Source: Corallococcus llansteffanensis (GTDB lineage Bacteria; Myxococcota; Myxococcia; Myxococcales; Myxococcaceae). Taken from it: a stretch of DNA of 40,518 nt. The notes under the pieces were generated by a model. The model did no database searches. It was not told the origin of the DNA and saw only the letters and a program-made list of their open reading frames with translations. Shown here piece after piece: positions 8,190 through 16,466 of the stretch; within the stretch, counting starts at the first letter, position 1, and every line of letters begins with the position of its first letter. The DNA lies in contig NZ_RAWB01000015.1 in the NCBI RefSeq assembly GCF_003612055.1, forward strand, positions 1 through 40,518, in the 5' to 3' direction. The position numbers and the translations under genes are program-made.

Positions 8190-10172
8190 TCAGGTCGAGA
8201 TGCGGAGCGCCGTTCGCGCCGCCCAGCGGTAGAGCCCGCCCACCGCGACGACGCCGAGCACCACGGCGATGATCATGGTCGTCACTTCACCCAGCTCGAT
8301 GGGGAGGGCCAGCGGCTCGCCCTTGCCCGTGGAGACGATCAACCCGGCCAGCGCGACGTTGAACAGGCTCTCGCCCACGATGAAGCCGGACATGATGAGC
8401 ACGGCCAGGCGCTTGGCGGGCTCGCCCCAGGTCTGCTTGCTCGCCGCGCGCTCGAAGGCCCAGCCCGCCAGCGCGCCCACGACCACCGGCACCGTGACGG
8501 CGCTGGGCAGGTAGATGGCGAGCCCCACGCCCAGCGGCGGCAGGCTGTAGCGGTCCTTGCTGGCCTTCTTCACCACGAAGTTGATGACGACCAGGGTCAG
8601 GCCGAGCGCCGCGCCCCACAGCACGAGGTCCCACCGCAGGTTGCCGCCGATCACGCCCTTGGCCAGGGTGGAGATCAGGGTCGCCTGCGGCGCCGCCAGC
8701 GGCTGCGCGGAGATGGCATGGGCGTTGGGTGCGCCCGCGAAGCCGTAGGCCCGGTTCAAGAGCGCCAGCACGGGCGGGACCACGGCGGAGCCTGCGACCA
8801 CGCCGATGAGCAGCGCCACCTGCTGCTTCCAGGGCGTCGCGTCCACCAACTGGCCGGTCTTCAGGTCCTGCAGGTTGTCATTGCCGATGACCGCCACGGC
8901 CAGCACCACCGTGGTGACGAACAGCGCGAACGCCACCAGCGCGGGGGCCGCCTCGGGCCCCGTGACCTGCCGCCCGACCACGCCGACGCTGAGCGCGGCG
9001 CCCAGGATGGTCAGGATGGCGATGCCGGAGACAGGAGAGTTCGACGAGCCGATGAGGCCGGCCATGTAGCCGCAGACGGCGGCGGCGCAGACGCCCGCGA
9101 GCAGGACGTAGCCGATGCCCACGGCGACCAGCGGCACGCTCAGGCTCTCCAGCACGGTGCCCTGGAGGAAGTCCGCCAGGAGCCAGCCCGCCGGCAGCAG
9201 GGAGACCAGCGTCACCAGCCCCACCGTGCGGATGGACAGGTCCTGCTCCGTGCGCTCCAGCACCTGGCCCTGGGTCTTGGCACGCCGCGCCGTCTCCAGC
9301 GCGGACCGCAGGCCCCCGATGACCGGTTTGGCAAGACCCGCCAGGGTCACGATGGCCGCCGCGCCGATGGCGCCTGCGCCAATCATGCGCACCTGCGTGC
9401 CCCAGATGCGCAGCGCGTGCTCCGACGCCGGGGCGTCCGCCATCGGGTTCATGGACGTGAGCAGCGGCACCAGGACCCCCCACGCGATCACGAGGCCCAC
9501 GAGCATCGCGATGCCGACCGTGATGCCCATCAGGTGTCCCGCGCCGATGAGTGCCAGCGAGCTGGCGGCACCGATGCCGGTGGCGCTGCCGCCCACCCTG
9601 AAGTACCCGGCCACCTCGCCGGCCATCAGCTTCGCGGCGGCGGCCGCCGCGAACAGAACCGAGGCGATGCTGCCCCAGATGACGGACATGAGGCCGGCCT
9701 TGCCTTCGGCCGCGCCGGAGCGCGAGGAGGTGCCGACCTTGAGCACCTCGGCGGCCGCCACGCCTTCGGGATAGGGAAGGTCGGAGGCGGAGACCAGCGC
9801 GCGGCGCAGCGGCACGGTGTACATCACGCCGAGCACGCCGCCCGTCGCGCACGCGCCGAACGTCGGCCAGAACGGCACGTCGGTCCACCAGCCGGTCATC
9901 AACAGGCCGGGCAGGACGAAGATCACGGAAGCGAGCGTGCCCGCCGCCGAGGCCAGCGTCTGGACGATGTTGTTCTCCTGGATGGTGGCGTTCTTGAAGG
10001 CGCTCAGGAGCGCCATCGAGATGACCGCCGCGGGGATGGAGGTCGCGAAGGTGAGGCCGACCTTCAGCCCCAGGTAGACCTGCGCCGCGGTGAAGACCAG
10101 CGTGATGAGGACACCGAGGGTCACCCCGCGCAGGGTTATCTCCTTCGGCTGGGACGACGTGACGGCGTTCAT
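8190..10172 (-). CDS. OPT family oligopeptide transporter
   Basis: A 660-residue inner-membrane transporter with about 14-16 hydrophobic segments spread over the whole length. The N-terminal OPT signature is clear: a first TM at residues 17-38, 'LTFATSIPAAVISMAL' at about 40-55 and Q65-E-N-N-I-V-Q-T72. These transporters import peptides or metal-chelate siderophore-like complexes by proton coupling; which applies is unknown. The length matches bacterial OPT proteins. AGGAG lies 8 nt before the ATG. The solenoid-like gene ends 90 nt upstream on the same strand and could share a transcript. A long plus-strand frame across this gene is a shadow. Confidence 0.94.
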   Translation of the reverse strand: MNAVTSSQPKEITLRGVTLGVLITLVFTAAQVYLGLKVGLTFATSIPAAVISMALLSAFKNATIQENNIVQTLASAAGTLASVIFVLPGLLMTGWWTDVPFWPTFGACATGGVLGVMYTVPLRRALVSASDLPYPEGVAAAEVLKVGTSSRSGAAEGKAGLMSVIWGSIASVLFAAAAAAKLMAGEVAGYFRVGGSATGIGAASSLALIGAGHLMGITVGIAMLVGLVIAWGVLVPLLTSMNPMADAPASEHALRIWGTQVRMIGAGAIGAAAIVTLAGLAKPVIGGLRSALETARRAKTQGQVLERTEQDLSIRTVGLVTLVSLLPAGWLLADFLQGTVLESLSVPLVAVGIGYVLLAGVCAAAVCGYMAGLIGSSNSPVSGIAILTILGAALSVGVVGRQVTGPEAAPALVAFALFVTTVVLAVAVIGNDNLQDLKTGQLVDATPWKQQVALLIGVVAGSAVVPPVLALLNRAYGFAGAPNAHAISAQPLAAPQATLISTLAKGVIGGNLRWDLVLWGAALGLTLVVINFVVKKASKDRYSLPPLGVGLAIYLPSAVTVPVVVGALAGWAFERAASKQTWGEPAKRLAVLIMSGFIVGESLFNVALAGLIVSTGKGEPLALPIELGEVTTMIIAVVLGVVAVGGLYRWAARTALRIST

Positions 10173-10261
10173 GGGGAGCGCTCCTGCACAGGGAGGCCCG
10201 GGTTGGCGCCTCGGAGAGAAATGGCGCCGAGGATACTGGACCTTCCCCGGACGGATGAGCC

Positions 10262-10972
10262 CTACTTGGTGCTTCGTGAGGTCCGCCGAGCGGGAAATCG
10301 CTCCTCGACCCCTGGCAGGAACAGGGGCCGACCTTCGCGGGCGGCCTGGATCGCCAGCTTGAAGTCGAGGTCGCCATAGCGGTCGAGCACCGCCGGGTCG
10401 AAGAAGCCTGCTCCGTCTCCTACCCCTTCGTTTTCGATGTCCGGCTCCACCGTCTCCCAGCCTCCGCGCGGCGCGTAGAGCAGCGAACGCACACCTCCGT
10501 CCGCATGGATGTAGGCATACGCCCCGAGGAAGCTCGCCCTCGCGCGCAGCTCCCCCGTCGCGCTGAGGACGGCATTGTGGTCCCCGTACTGGCCGAAGAG
10601 ACAGTCGTCCACGAACACCGAGCCTTCAACGAAGACCCGCGCCCCATTGCCGAACGAGAGGGTTCGGGCCAGGAGGTCCCCTCTGACGATGACGAGCCCG
10701 GGGCGATAGTCGTCAGTCCACAGGTGGAGGTGGCCGGGTGACTTGAGGGGACCGTCGACGAGGACGACGTACGGGCCGTCGCCCGTGTCGATGTCTCCTG
10801 AACCGTCAACGCCCCCGTCGATGATGCGGACCGTGCAGGAAGGCGGGCCATTGGGGCGCTCGAACTCCTGGAGCTCCGCCTCCCACCGGTGAAGGTGGAG
10901 GCGGGAGTGGAGCTCCGCGAACGTCGTCGCCCGGCCCAGGTCGTCGAGTCTGTCGGGGGTCATGAAGGGCAT
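10262..10972 (-). CDS. Hypothetical protein, beta-solenoid-like (polymer-forming-like) repeats
   Basis: A 236-residue protein with no signal peptide or membrane helix. Residues about 50-170 have short repeated turns ('VVLVDGPLKSPGHLHL', 'LVIVRGDLLARTLSFG', 'VFVEGSVFVDDCLF', 'LSATGELRARASFL') with Gly/Asp at turns and a hydrophobic in-out alternation. This pattern recalls right-handed beta-solenoids such as the bactofilin-like proteins common in myxobacteria. There are three candidate ATGs (10975, 10972, 10963) behind a GGAGG; 10972 is a compromise on spacing. The last 60 residues are charged and helical. The function is unknown and the fold assignment is inference. Confidence 0.65.
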   Translation of the reverse strand: MPFMTPDRLDDLGRATTFAELHSRLHLHRWEAELQEFERPNGPPSCTVRIIDGGVDGSGDIDTGDGPYVVLVDGPLKSPGHLHLWTDDYRPGLVIVRGDLLARTLSFGNGARVFVEGSVFVDDCLFGQYGDHNAVLSATGELRARASFLGAYAYIHADGGVRSLLYAPRGGWETVEPDIENEGVGDGAGFFDPAVLDRYGDLDFKLAIQAAREGRPLFLPGVEERFPARRTSRSTK

Positions 10973-11079
10973 CATGCCTCCGGGATGGCCGCGGTCCACG
11001 GCATCTCGCAAGCAGCACGGCCACCGGGCAGCGGCCGGGCTGTTTCCTGGGAAGGCCAATGGCAGGTCTGGGAGCACCT

Positions 11080-11107
11080 TTGTCATGCCAGTTGGGTTTG
11101 CTAGGCT
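11080..11107 (+). promoter_or_regulatory. Predicted sigma70-type promoter
   Basis: TTGTCA at 11080-11085 and TAGGCT at 11102-11107 with a 16-nt spacer, placed 33 nt before the ATG of the lipoprotein gene at 11141. Matches the vegetative consensus reasonably; start site not proven. Confidence 0.45.
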
Positions 11108-11140
11108 CCTACCTTCCCCGGAAGGAAAGGTATTCCGACA

Positions 11141-11740
11141 ATGAACAAGTTTGCGCGCAGCGTGTGTCTGGGTTCGGCTCTCGTCGTCTCGGCCTGTGGT
11201 GGCTCGGAGCAGGTGGAGGGCGAGGAACTGGCGCAGCAGTCCGCGCGCCTCCTGACGGCGTCGTCGCAGGGCTGTGACTACTCGGTGGCGTCGGTCCAGA
11301 CGACCCCGTCGCCGCCGCAGTACAACATCGTGGTCACTCGCACCGGTGGCGTGAGCTGTCCCTATCCGACGGGCGTCTCGCAGGTGGTGGGCACCGCCGT
11401 GCTGAATGCGCCGGGTTCGCTGGGGATGGTGGGCGGCAGCCTGGGGCTCGCCGTGGGGTATGTGAAGAAGAACGGCTTCAGCGGCTCCTCGGCGAACATC
11501 TACTCGCTCGTCCACGTGGACACGGCGACGCTGGCCGTCATGCGCAACGCGGACATCCTCTGCGACTACCGCACGGGCAACATCATCACGGGCAGCCTCA
11601 GCATCAGCGCGGACGGCACGGGCGTGAGTGTGTTTGGCACGAAGGACGGGAAGATCAACGGCCAGTCGGGGACCTACTACTCCGCGAGCTTCGTGAACTT
11701 CTTCACCAGCACCACGCCGCCGACGTACTTCGTGTTCTGA
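11141..11740 (+). CDS. Hypothetical lipoprotein
   Basis: A 199-residue predicted lipoprotein: positive n-region (MNKFAR), hydrophobic core, and lipobox VSAC followed by GGSEQVEGEE. The mature part is Gly/Ser/Thr-rich with alternating beta-strand character ('YNIVVTRTGGVSCPYPTG', 'GSLGLAVGYVKKNGF', 'IITGSLSISADGTGVSVFG') and three or four cysteines, suggesting a small secreted beta domain. No family was recognised. A plausible promoter lies at 11080-11107 and a strong hairpin at 11756-11787, so it is probably a single-gene transcript. It is divergent from the solenoid-like gene. Confidence 0.8.
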   Translation: MNKFARSVCLGSALVVSACGGSEQVEGEELAQQSARLLTASSQGCDYSVASVQTTPSPPQYNIVVTRTGGVSCPYPTGVSQVVGTAVLNAPGSLGMVGGSLGLAVGYVKKNGFSGSSANIYSLVHVDTATLAVMRNADILCDYRTGNIITGSLSISADGTGVSVFGTKDGKINGQSGTYYSASFVNFFTSTTPPTYFVF

Positions 11741-11755
11741 GCCCGTAGCGAAGAG

Positions 11756-11787
11756 GAGGGGGCTTCCCCCGCGGGAGAAGCCCCCTC
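11756..11787. terminator. Strong 11-bp hairpin terminator
   Basis: GAGGGGGCTTC (11756-11766) and GAAGCCCCCTC (11777-11787) form a perfect 11-bp stem with a 10-nt loop, 16 nt after the lipoprotein stop and in front of the convergent FG-GAP gene end at 11829. It can serve both strands. Confidence 0.7.
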
Positions 11788-11828
11788 TCGCCACAGGCGA
11801 AGCCGGTGACGGCCTGCCTCCTGGCGCT

Positions 11829-12671
11829 TCAGTAGATGCGGAACGGCTCCGAGCCCAGGACGAACCAGCGGCCATTGCGCGGGTCGACGATGGCGCGGTC
11901 CGTCTTCCCGTCCCCGTCATAGTCCCCGAGCGCGAGCAGGTGCGACGTGCTCAGGCCGCTCCACTGCCAGCCCCACGGAATGGGGAAGCCTCCGGCGCTG
12001 CCGAGGACGTACCAGGCGCCGTTGGTGGGGTCGACGATGGCGCGGTCGGTCTTCTTGTCGCCGTCGTAGTCGCCCACCGCCAGCCAGTGGTGCGAGGCCA
12101 TGCCGCTCCACTGCCAGACGGACGGGAAGGGCGCCGTGCCGCTGCTGGGGACAATGGACCAGGTGCCCGTGGAGGCGTCGACGATGGCGCGGTCCGTCTT
12201 CGTGTCGCCATCGTAGTCACCCAGCGCGAGCTGGTGCTGCGGCCCCATGCCGGCCCACTGCCAGCCCCAGGGGAAGGGGTAGGGCCCCCTGCTGCCAACC
12301 GAGAACCACTGCCAGGCGTTGGTATCGATGAGGGTGCGGTCCGTCTTCCCGTCCCCGTCGTAGTCCCCCAGGGCCAGCCGGTGCTGCGGGCCCTGCCCGT
12401 TCCAGGGCCAGCCCCACGGGATGGGACTGCTGCCGCTGCTGGCCAGGACGTACCAGGTGCCGGTGTTGGGGTCGATGATGGCGCGGTCCGTCCTGCCGTC
12501 CCCGTCGTAGTCCCCCAGCGCCAGCCGGTGGCTCGAGGCCATGCCGGTCCACTGCCAGCCCCACGGGATGGGGAAGCCGCCCCCGCTGCCAATGACATAC
12601 CAACGCCCGGTGACGGTATCGACGATGGCGCGGTCCGTCTTCGTGTCGCCGTCGTAGTCCCCGAGCGCGAG
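11829..12671 (-). repeat. Six in-frame 147-bp FG-GAP-type repeats
   Basis: Within the propeller gene, six units each start LALGDYDGD or LAVGDYDGD and run 49 codons (the last is shortened), with 'KTDRAIVD' and 'IPWGWQW' recurring. The D-x-D-G-D loop is the calcium-binding motif of FG-GAP/VCBS repeats. The DNA copies are similar but not identical, consistent with tandem duplication and drift. Confidence 0.85.
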
Positions 12672-13778
12672 CCGGTGCTGCGTGCCGTAGCCCGGCCACT
12701 GCCAGCCCCACGGGATGTCGTTCCACACCTTGCCTGCGGCATTGATGACGCTGCCGTAGAGGTCCCAGTGGCCCCAGCAGTACGGGGCCGGCGAGGCGTT
12801 GCAGTCGTTCTGGTACGACGCGTCCAGGTCATACGGCGCGCCATAGACGATGAGGGCCCGGTCGGCGATGAGGTGGCCCTGGCGGTCTCCGCTGGCGCCC
12901 ACGTTGTGCACGAAGTCGGGGAAGCCGCCCGCGTCGCGGAGCACCTCCGGGGCGCTCCAGTTCACGCCGTTGGTGGAGTAGCGGCGCGTGAGGGAGGTGG
13001 TCTGGCTGTGGCCGAGCGGGATGCTGAACATCACGTAGCGGCCGGAGGCGGCGTCGTACTTCACGTCCACCGAGCCCTCGTCGAGCACGTCCGTCTGCGT
13101 GCCCACGGGCCACTGCGTGGGGTGGGTGGTGGTGCTGTGGAAGATGCGCACGCACGCGCTGGTGGCGCACGTCGTGTCATCGGTGAACCAGCTCACCAGC
13201 TTGCCGTCGCGCACGACGACGGACTGCTGGCCCGCGCCGTACCAGGGCGTGTTGTCCGGCTTGGAGACGCGGGGGCGGATGATGATCTGCGGGTTGGGCG
13301 CGTTGACCTGCCACGTGCCGGTGGTGGTCCACTTGGCGTAGGGCCCGGCGACGCTCTCCGAGCGCGCGACGAGCATGACCGTCTGCACGTTCTTCGCGTT
13401 GCCCGAGTAGAACAGGTAGTAGTACGGTCGCGTGTCGCCCGGGGCCTGGTAGTAGACGACGGACGGGTCGCACGCGCAGCGCTCCTGGGTAAAATCGCTG
13501 GTGGTGAGCACGATGCGCGGCGCGGACCAGAGGCGGCCGTCCGTGGAGGTGACGTGGCGGATGTCGTCCCAGCCGCCGTTGCTGCCGCTGCTGCAATAGA
13601 ACATGTGGAACTGGCCGCCCTCGTAGAGGATGGAGGGGGCATAGCCGTAGCTGTAGCTGGCGTCGGACGAGTCCACGAGCTTGTTCACGAAGTCATACGT
13701 GAACGCGCTCGCGGAGCCCGGCAGGACGCCCGTGCACAGCACGGCGGCGCACAGCAATGAGAGTCTCAGAGGGGAAAT
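11829..13778 (-). CDS. Secreted beta-propeller protein with C-terminal FG-GAP/VCBS-type repeats (apparent ATT start)
   Basis: A 649-residue exported protein if translation begins at the ATT at 13778. This ATT sits 5 nt after a perfect AAGGAGG and opens an ideal signal peptide (one Arg, hydrophobic core, cleavage after GSASA). No ATG, GTG or TTG lies nearby in frame on the upstream side. Residues 26 to about 360 resemble a GH43/GH32-type five-bladed propeller: 'APSILYEGGQFHMFYCSSG', 'HVTSTDGRLWSAPRI', 'DPSVVYY' and 'SVDVKYDAASGRYVMF'. Six 49-residue repeats carrying the DYDGD calcium-loop motif follow. The likely role is extracellular carbohydrate or surface binding; activity is not established. 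Confidence 0.8.
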   Translation of the reverse strand: MSPLRLSLLCAAVLCTGVLPGSASAFTYDFVNKLVDSSDASYSYGYAPSILYEGGQFHMFYCSSGSNGGWDDIRHVTSTDGRLWSAPRIVLTTSDFTQERCACDPSVVYYQAPGDTRPYYYLFYSGNAKNVQTVMLVARSESVAGPYAKWTTTGTWQVNAPNPQIIIRPRVSKPDNTPWYGAGQQSVVVRDGKLVSWFTDDTTCATSACVRIFHSTTTHPTQWPVGTQTDVLDEGSVDVKYDAASGRYVMFSIPLGHSQTTSLTRRYSTNGVNWSAPEVLRDAGGFPDFVHNVGASGDRQGHLIADRALIVYGAPYDLDASYQNDCNASPAPYCWGHWDLYGSVINAAGKVWNDIPWGWQWPGYGTQHRLALGDYDGDTKTDRAIVDTVTGRWYVIGSGGGFPIPWGWQWTGMASSHRLALGDYDGDGRTDRAIIDPNTGTWYVLASSGSSPIPWGWPWNGQGPQHRLALGDYDGDGKTDRTLIDTNAWQWFSVGSRGPYPFPWGWQWAGMGPQHQLALGDYDGDTKTDRAIVDASTGTWSIVPSSGTAPFPSVWQWSGMASHHWLAVGDYDGDKKTDRAIVDPTNGAWYVLGSAGGFPIPWGWQWSGLSTSHLLALGDYDGDGKTDRAIVDPRNGRWFVLGSEPFRIY

Positions 13779-14026
13779 GGCGACCTCCTTGGGGTGGGAG
13801 GCCGTCACGCTAATGGGGTGACTGGGAGCCGCAAAGCAGTCCCAGGCGTGTCGTCCAGAGTAATGCTGGCTGGGTTCTTCGCGTTGGGGGTGAGCCAATT
13901 GAGCGCCATGGCGGATCTCGACATGGACGCAGCGGTGCGGCGCAATTTCCACCAAGTCGCGCAGCATCCTCCTGCCCTATGGGTCTTCTCGGTTCGCGGT
14001 GAGACCGCGACGACAGGAGACCTTGA

Positions 14027-14731
14027 ATGCGCGGACTGCAATTCGAAACCCGGTGGCGTGGCGTGCGGGTCGCCGCCGGAATGTTGTTCATCCTGGGCGC
14101 CCGGGGCGCGGACGCCTCCGACCACCTGGACACCCCCACGGTCATCGCGGATCCCTCGGCGGACATCGCCGACCTCTTCGCGTGGATGTCGCCCGATGGC
14201 CTGCGCCTGAACCTGGCCATGACGGTGGTCGCGCAGCGGTTCTCGGATCGGCTCCAGTACGTGTTCCACGTCGGCAGCGGGCCCCGCTTCGGTGAAACCA
14301 CCATCGACACGTCCATCGTGTGCCAGTTCGATGCCGCGAACACGGCCGAGTGCTGGGCCGGTGACGTCGACCATGCTCGCGGGGATGCGAGCAAGCCCGT
14401 GGGGATCGAAGGGCAACACCGACGGTTCCGGGTGTTCGCGGGGCTGCGCGACGACCCCTTCTTCAACAACGTGAAGGGGACCCGGGACGCCCTGCAGGTG
14501 GCGTCCGCGGCCCTTCAGGCCGGCGCTTCCGTGGATGCCGCCGGTTGCCCTCGCTTCGACAAGACGACCTCGCAGGAGCTCCTCGAGCGCTGGCGGCATA
14601 CAGCCGGTGGCCCGGCGAAGGACTTTCTGGTGGGCTGGAAATCGTCGTCACTCGTCGTCTCGGTCGACCTCGGCGTGGTTGACGCGGGCGGCAAGCTGCT
14701 CGCCGTCTGGGGAGCCATCTACAAGCCATGA
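14027..14731 (+). CDS. DUF4331-like protein, N-terminal half
   Basis: A 234-residue exported protein. A hydrophobic signal (about residues 12-30, ending GADAS) is followed by the DUF4331 opening: 'DHLDTPTVIADPSADIADLF' and 'AWMSPDGLRLNLAMTV'. Further family marks are 'RFRVFAGLRDDPFFNN' around residue 140 and a closing 'LLAVWGAIYKP', which matches the middle of a usual DUF4331 chain rather than its end. The family's C-terminal half is missing here and appears in the next gene, whose ATG overlaps this stop (ATGA at 14728). AGGAG lies 8 nt before the ATG. Biochemical function of the family is unknown. Confidence 0.85.
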   Translation: MRGLQFETRWRGVRVAAGMLFILGARGADASDHLDTPTVIADPSADIADLFAWMSPDGLRLNLAMTVVAQRFSDRLQYVFHVGSGPRFGETTIDTSIVCQFDAANTAECWAGDVDHARGDASKPVGIEGQHRRFRVFAGLRDDPFFNNVKGTRDALQVASAALQAGASVDAAGCPRFDKTTSQELLERWRHTAGGPAKDFLVGWKSSSLVVSVDLGVVDAGGKLLAVWGAIYKP

Positions 14732-15354
14732 GACAGCCCATGAAGAAGCTGGCGGGAGCGATGCTCGCGATGACGATGTGCGCCTCGGTGCACGGGTGTT
14801 CGTCGCGCAATCTGGGTGCACAGGACGGAGTCCGGCCGCGTCCGAAGCTCGGTGCCAGGGTGGACCGCATCGGACGGCCGCTGACGGGCAACGCGCTGAT
14901 AGGTCCGCTCGCTCCCGACGACGTGAGCGACCGGCGCAAGGAGGAATACAACCGCGCGGCCCCGGCCGACTGGCCGCGATTCACGGCGGACCTCCAGCTC
15001 ACCCTGGGGCTCTACGACGGGCTCGACGGGACGTGTGGGAATCAATGGCTCATCCAGCCCGATGCCGAGCCCGCCCAGCGGTACCACCGCCTCGCGAAGG
15101 TGCTTGCCGACGACAGGCTCTGGGTCGACAGCAGGTCCGCGGTGTGCCAGCAATATCTTGCCGTCGAGCTCACCGAGCTCGCGACCCCGGGCGCGCCGAG
15201 CGGTGACTGCGGTGGAAGGACGCCCACCCAGGACGCGAGCGACGTGTTCAGGTCGCTATGGGTCCTGGGCGCCACCTCCGGTGTCGATGACGGGGTCAGG
15301 GAGGATGACCGCCCGACCTCGACGAGCGAGTTTCCGTTCCTGGGGGCCCCATGA
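14728..15354 (+). CDS. DUF4331-like lipoprotein, C-terminal half
   Basis: A 208-residue predicted lipoprotein (lipobox around VHGC, residues 21-24). The mature part matches the end of DUF4331 proteins: 'VDRIGRPLTGNALIGPL' followed by 'RKEEYNRA' near residues 45-75, and the closing 'GGRTPTQDASDVFRSLWVL ... DDGVREDDRPTS ... EFPFLGAP'. It is therefore read as the partner of the upstream N-terminal half, carrying its own export signal. The start overlaps the previous stop by 4 nt, and its stop overlaps the next gene's start (ATGA at 15351), so the three genes are translationally coupled. The match is from memory of the family pattern. Confidence 0.8.
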   Translation: MRQPMKKLAGAMLAMTMCASVHGCSSRNLGAQDGVRPRPKLGARVDRIGRPLTGNALIGPLAPDDVSDRRKEEYNRAAPADWPRFTADLQLTLGLYDGLDGTCGNQWLIQPDAEPAQRYHRLAKVLADDRLWVDSRSAVCQQYLAVELTELATPGAPSGDCGGRTPTQDASDVFRSLWVLGATSGVDDGVREDDRPTSTSEFPFLGAP

Positions 15355-16466
15355 CCCGAGGCGCACCCTGGGCGGCAGGGTTCGCTGCCATGCTCATGGC
15401 CTGCGGCGGAACGGGTGGGGAACGGGTCCTGCCCCCCCGGTACCTCACGACGGCCGGCGCGCTGGCCGTCGCGAACCTCGATGGCCGGATTGCCCAGCAG
15501 GCAGAGGCGGCCGGCATCGAGGAACTCCTGCTCCTCAGGGCGAGGTTCCTCGGTGACTACAATGCGCTCGACCGCGCGAGCGTCCTCGCGGAGCGGCGCT
15601 TCGACACGGGCCTCGCGCTCTTGCGCCGCGCGAGGACACGCTCGGCGGTGCACCACTTCGCGGACGCGCTTGCTGACGTCGACGCGGCCGAGCGCGCCGG
15701 TGCCGACGCCGAAGAGTGCGGGGCCCTGCGAGCCTCGATTCTCGTCGCGACCGGACATGCGGGCGAGGCGGTTCCCCTGCTCGAGGCTGGGGTGGCCCGC
15801 CATCCGGGCTTCGCGTCGCGGAGCGCGCTCGCAGGCGCCTACGCGGCGCTCGGTCGCCTTGCCGAAGCGGACCGCCTGTATGTCGCAGCGCTCGCCGACC
15901 TCGACACCACGTCACCGTTTCCGTACGCATGGATCTACTTCGCGCGCGGCACGATGTGGGCCGAGCAGGGGGGAGACACGGCGCGTGGCGAGGCCCTGTA
16001 TGCACAGGCGCTCACCCATCTCCCCGGGTTCGTGATGGCGGGAATCCACCTGGCTGAGTGCGAAGTCGCCCGAGGCGACCTGTCCTCCGCAATGGCACGA
16101 CTCGACCGCCTCGCCACGTCGAGCAACGAGCCCGAGGCGCTGGCGCTGCTGGGGGAGCTGCACGTCCGGACCGGCGAACCGGAGCGTGGCCGGCGGGAGC
16201 TCTCCCGCGCGCGCCAGCGCTTCGAGGCGCTCCTGTCCAAACACCCGCTGGCCTTCGCGGACCACGCGGCGCTGTTCTACCTGGGCCCCGGCGCGGACGC
16301 GGAGCGGGCCTGGGTGCTGGCGCAGCAGAACCTCGCGGGCCGCCAGACAGACCGCGCCGTGGCGCTCGCCGTCGAGGCTGCACGGGCGACCGGACGTCAC
16401 CAGGAAGCACGCGCTCTCGTCAGCGCGAGCCCACGCCCCACAGCCGGCGCGCCTCTTCCGCGATGA
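15351..16466 (+). CDS. TPR-repeat lipoprotein
   Basis: A 371-residue protein with a short signal ending at a lipobox-like LMAC (about residue 18). From about residue 75 to the end the sequence is helical with tetratricopeptide spacing: 'FDTGLALLRRARTRSAVHHF', 'ILVATGHAGEAVPLLEAGVA', 'AYAALGRLAEADRLYVAAL', 'EALYAQALTHLPGFVMAGIH' and 'LGELHVRTGEPERGRRELSR'. TPRs usually scaffold protein complexes. It is third in the coupled DUF4331 operon, so a role in holding the two halves together at the membrane is plausible but inferred. Its 3' end overlaps the convergent hydrolase by 47 nt. Confidence 0.85.
   Translation: MTRGAPWAAGFAAMLMACGGTGGERVLPPRYLTTAGALAVANLDGRIAQQAEAAGIEELLLLRARFLGDYNALDRASVLAERRFDTGLALLRRARTRSAVHHFADALADVDAAERAGADAEECGALRASILVATGHAGEAVPLLEAGVARHPGFASRSALAGAYAALGRLAEADRLYVAALADLDTTSPFPYAWIYFARGTMWAEQGGDTARGEALYAQALTHLPGFVMAGIHLAECEVARGDLSSAMARLDRLATSSNEPEALALLGELHVRTGEPERGRRELSRARQRFEALLSKHPLAFADHAALFYLGPGADAERAWVLAQQNLAGRQTDRAVALAVEAARATGRHQEARALVSASPRPTAGAPLPR

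Noticed and set aside
7806-10379. Long plus-strand frame of 857 codons across the OPT gene
   Set aside because: His/Gln/Arg/Gly-rich composition with no domain, antisense to a clear membrane transporter; a typical high-GC shadow.
11829-12671. Regular 147-bp repeats considered as a CRISPR or satellite array
   Set aside because: Repeats are in frame, diverged at third positions and encode a known calcium-loop motif.
11940-13760. Plus-strand frame of 606 codons antisense to the propeller gene
   Set aside because: Repetitive Gly/Asp/Val/Arg product mirrors the FG-GAP repeats; no ribosome site or family.
13994-14010. 7-bp hairpin (TCGCGGT/ACCGCGA) upstream of the DUF4331 operon
   Set aside because: Too short and GC-biased to separate from chance; no known operator or riboswitch pattern.
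16420-16466. 47-nt convergent overlap of the TPR and hydrolase genes as a sign of misannotation
   Set aside because: Both frames are coherent up to their stops; tail overlaps of this size are ordinary.
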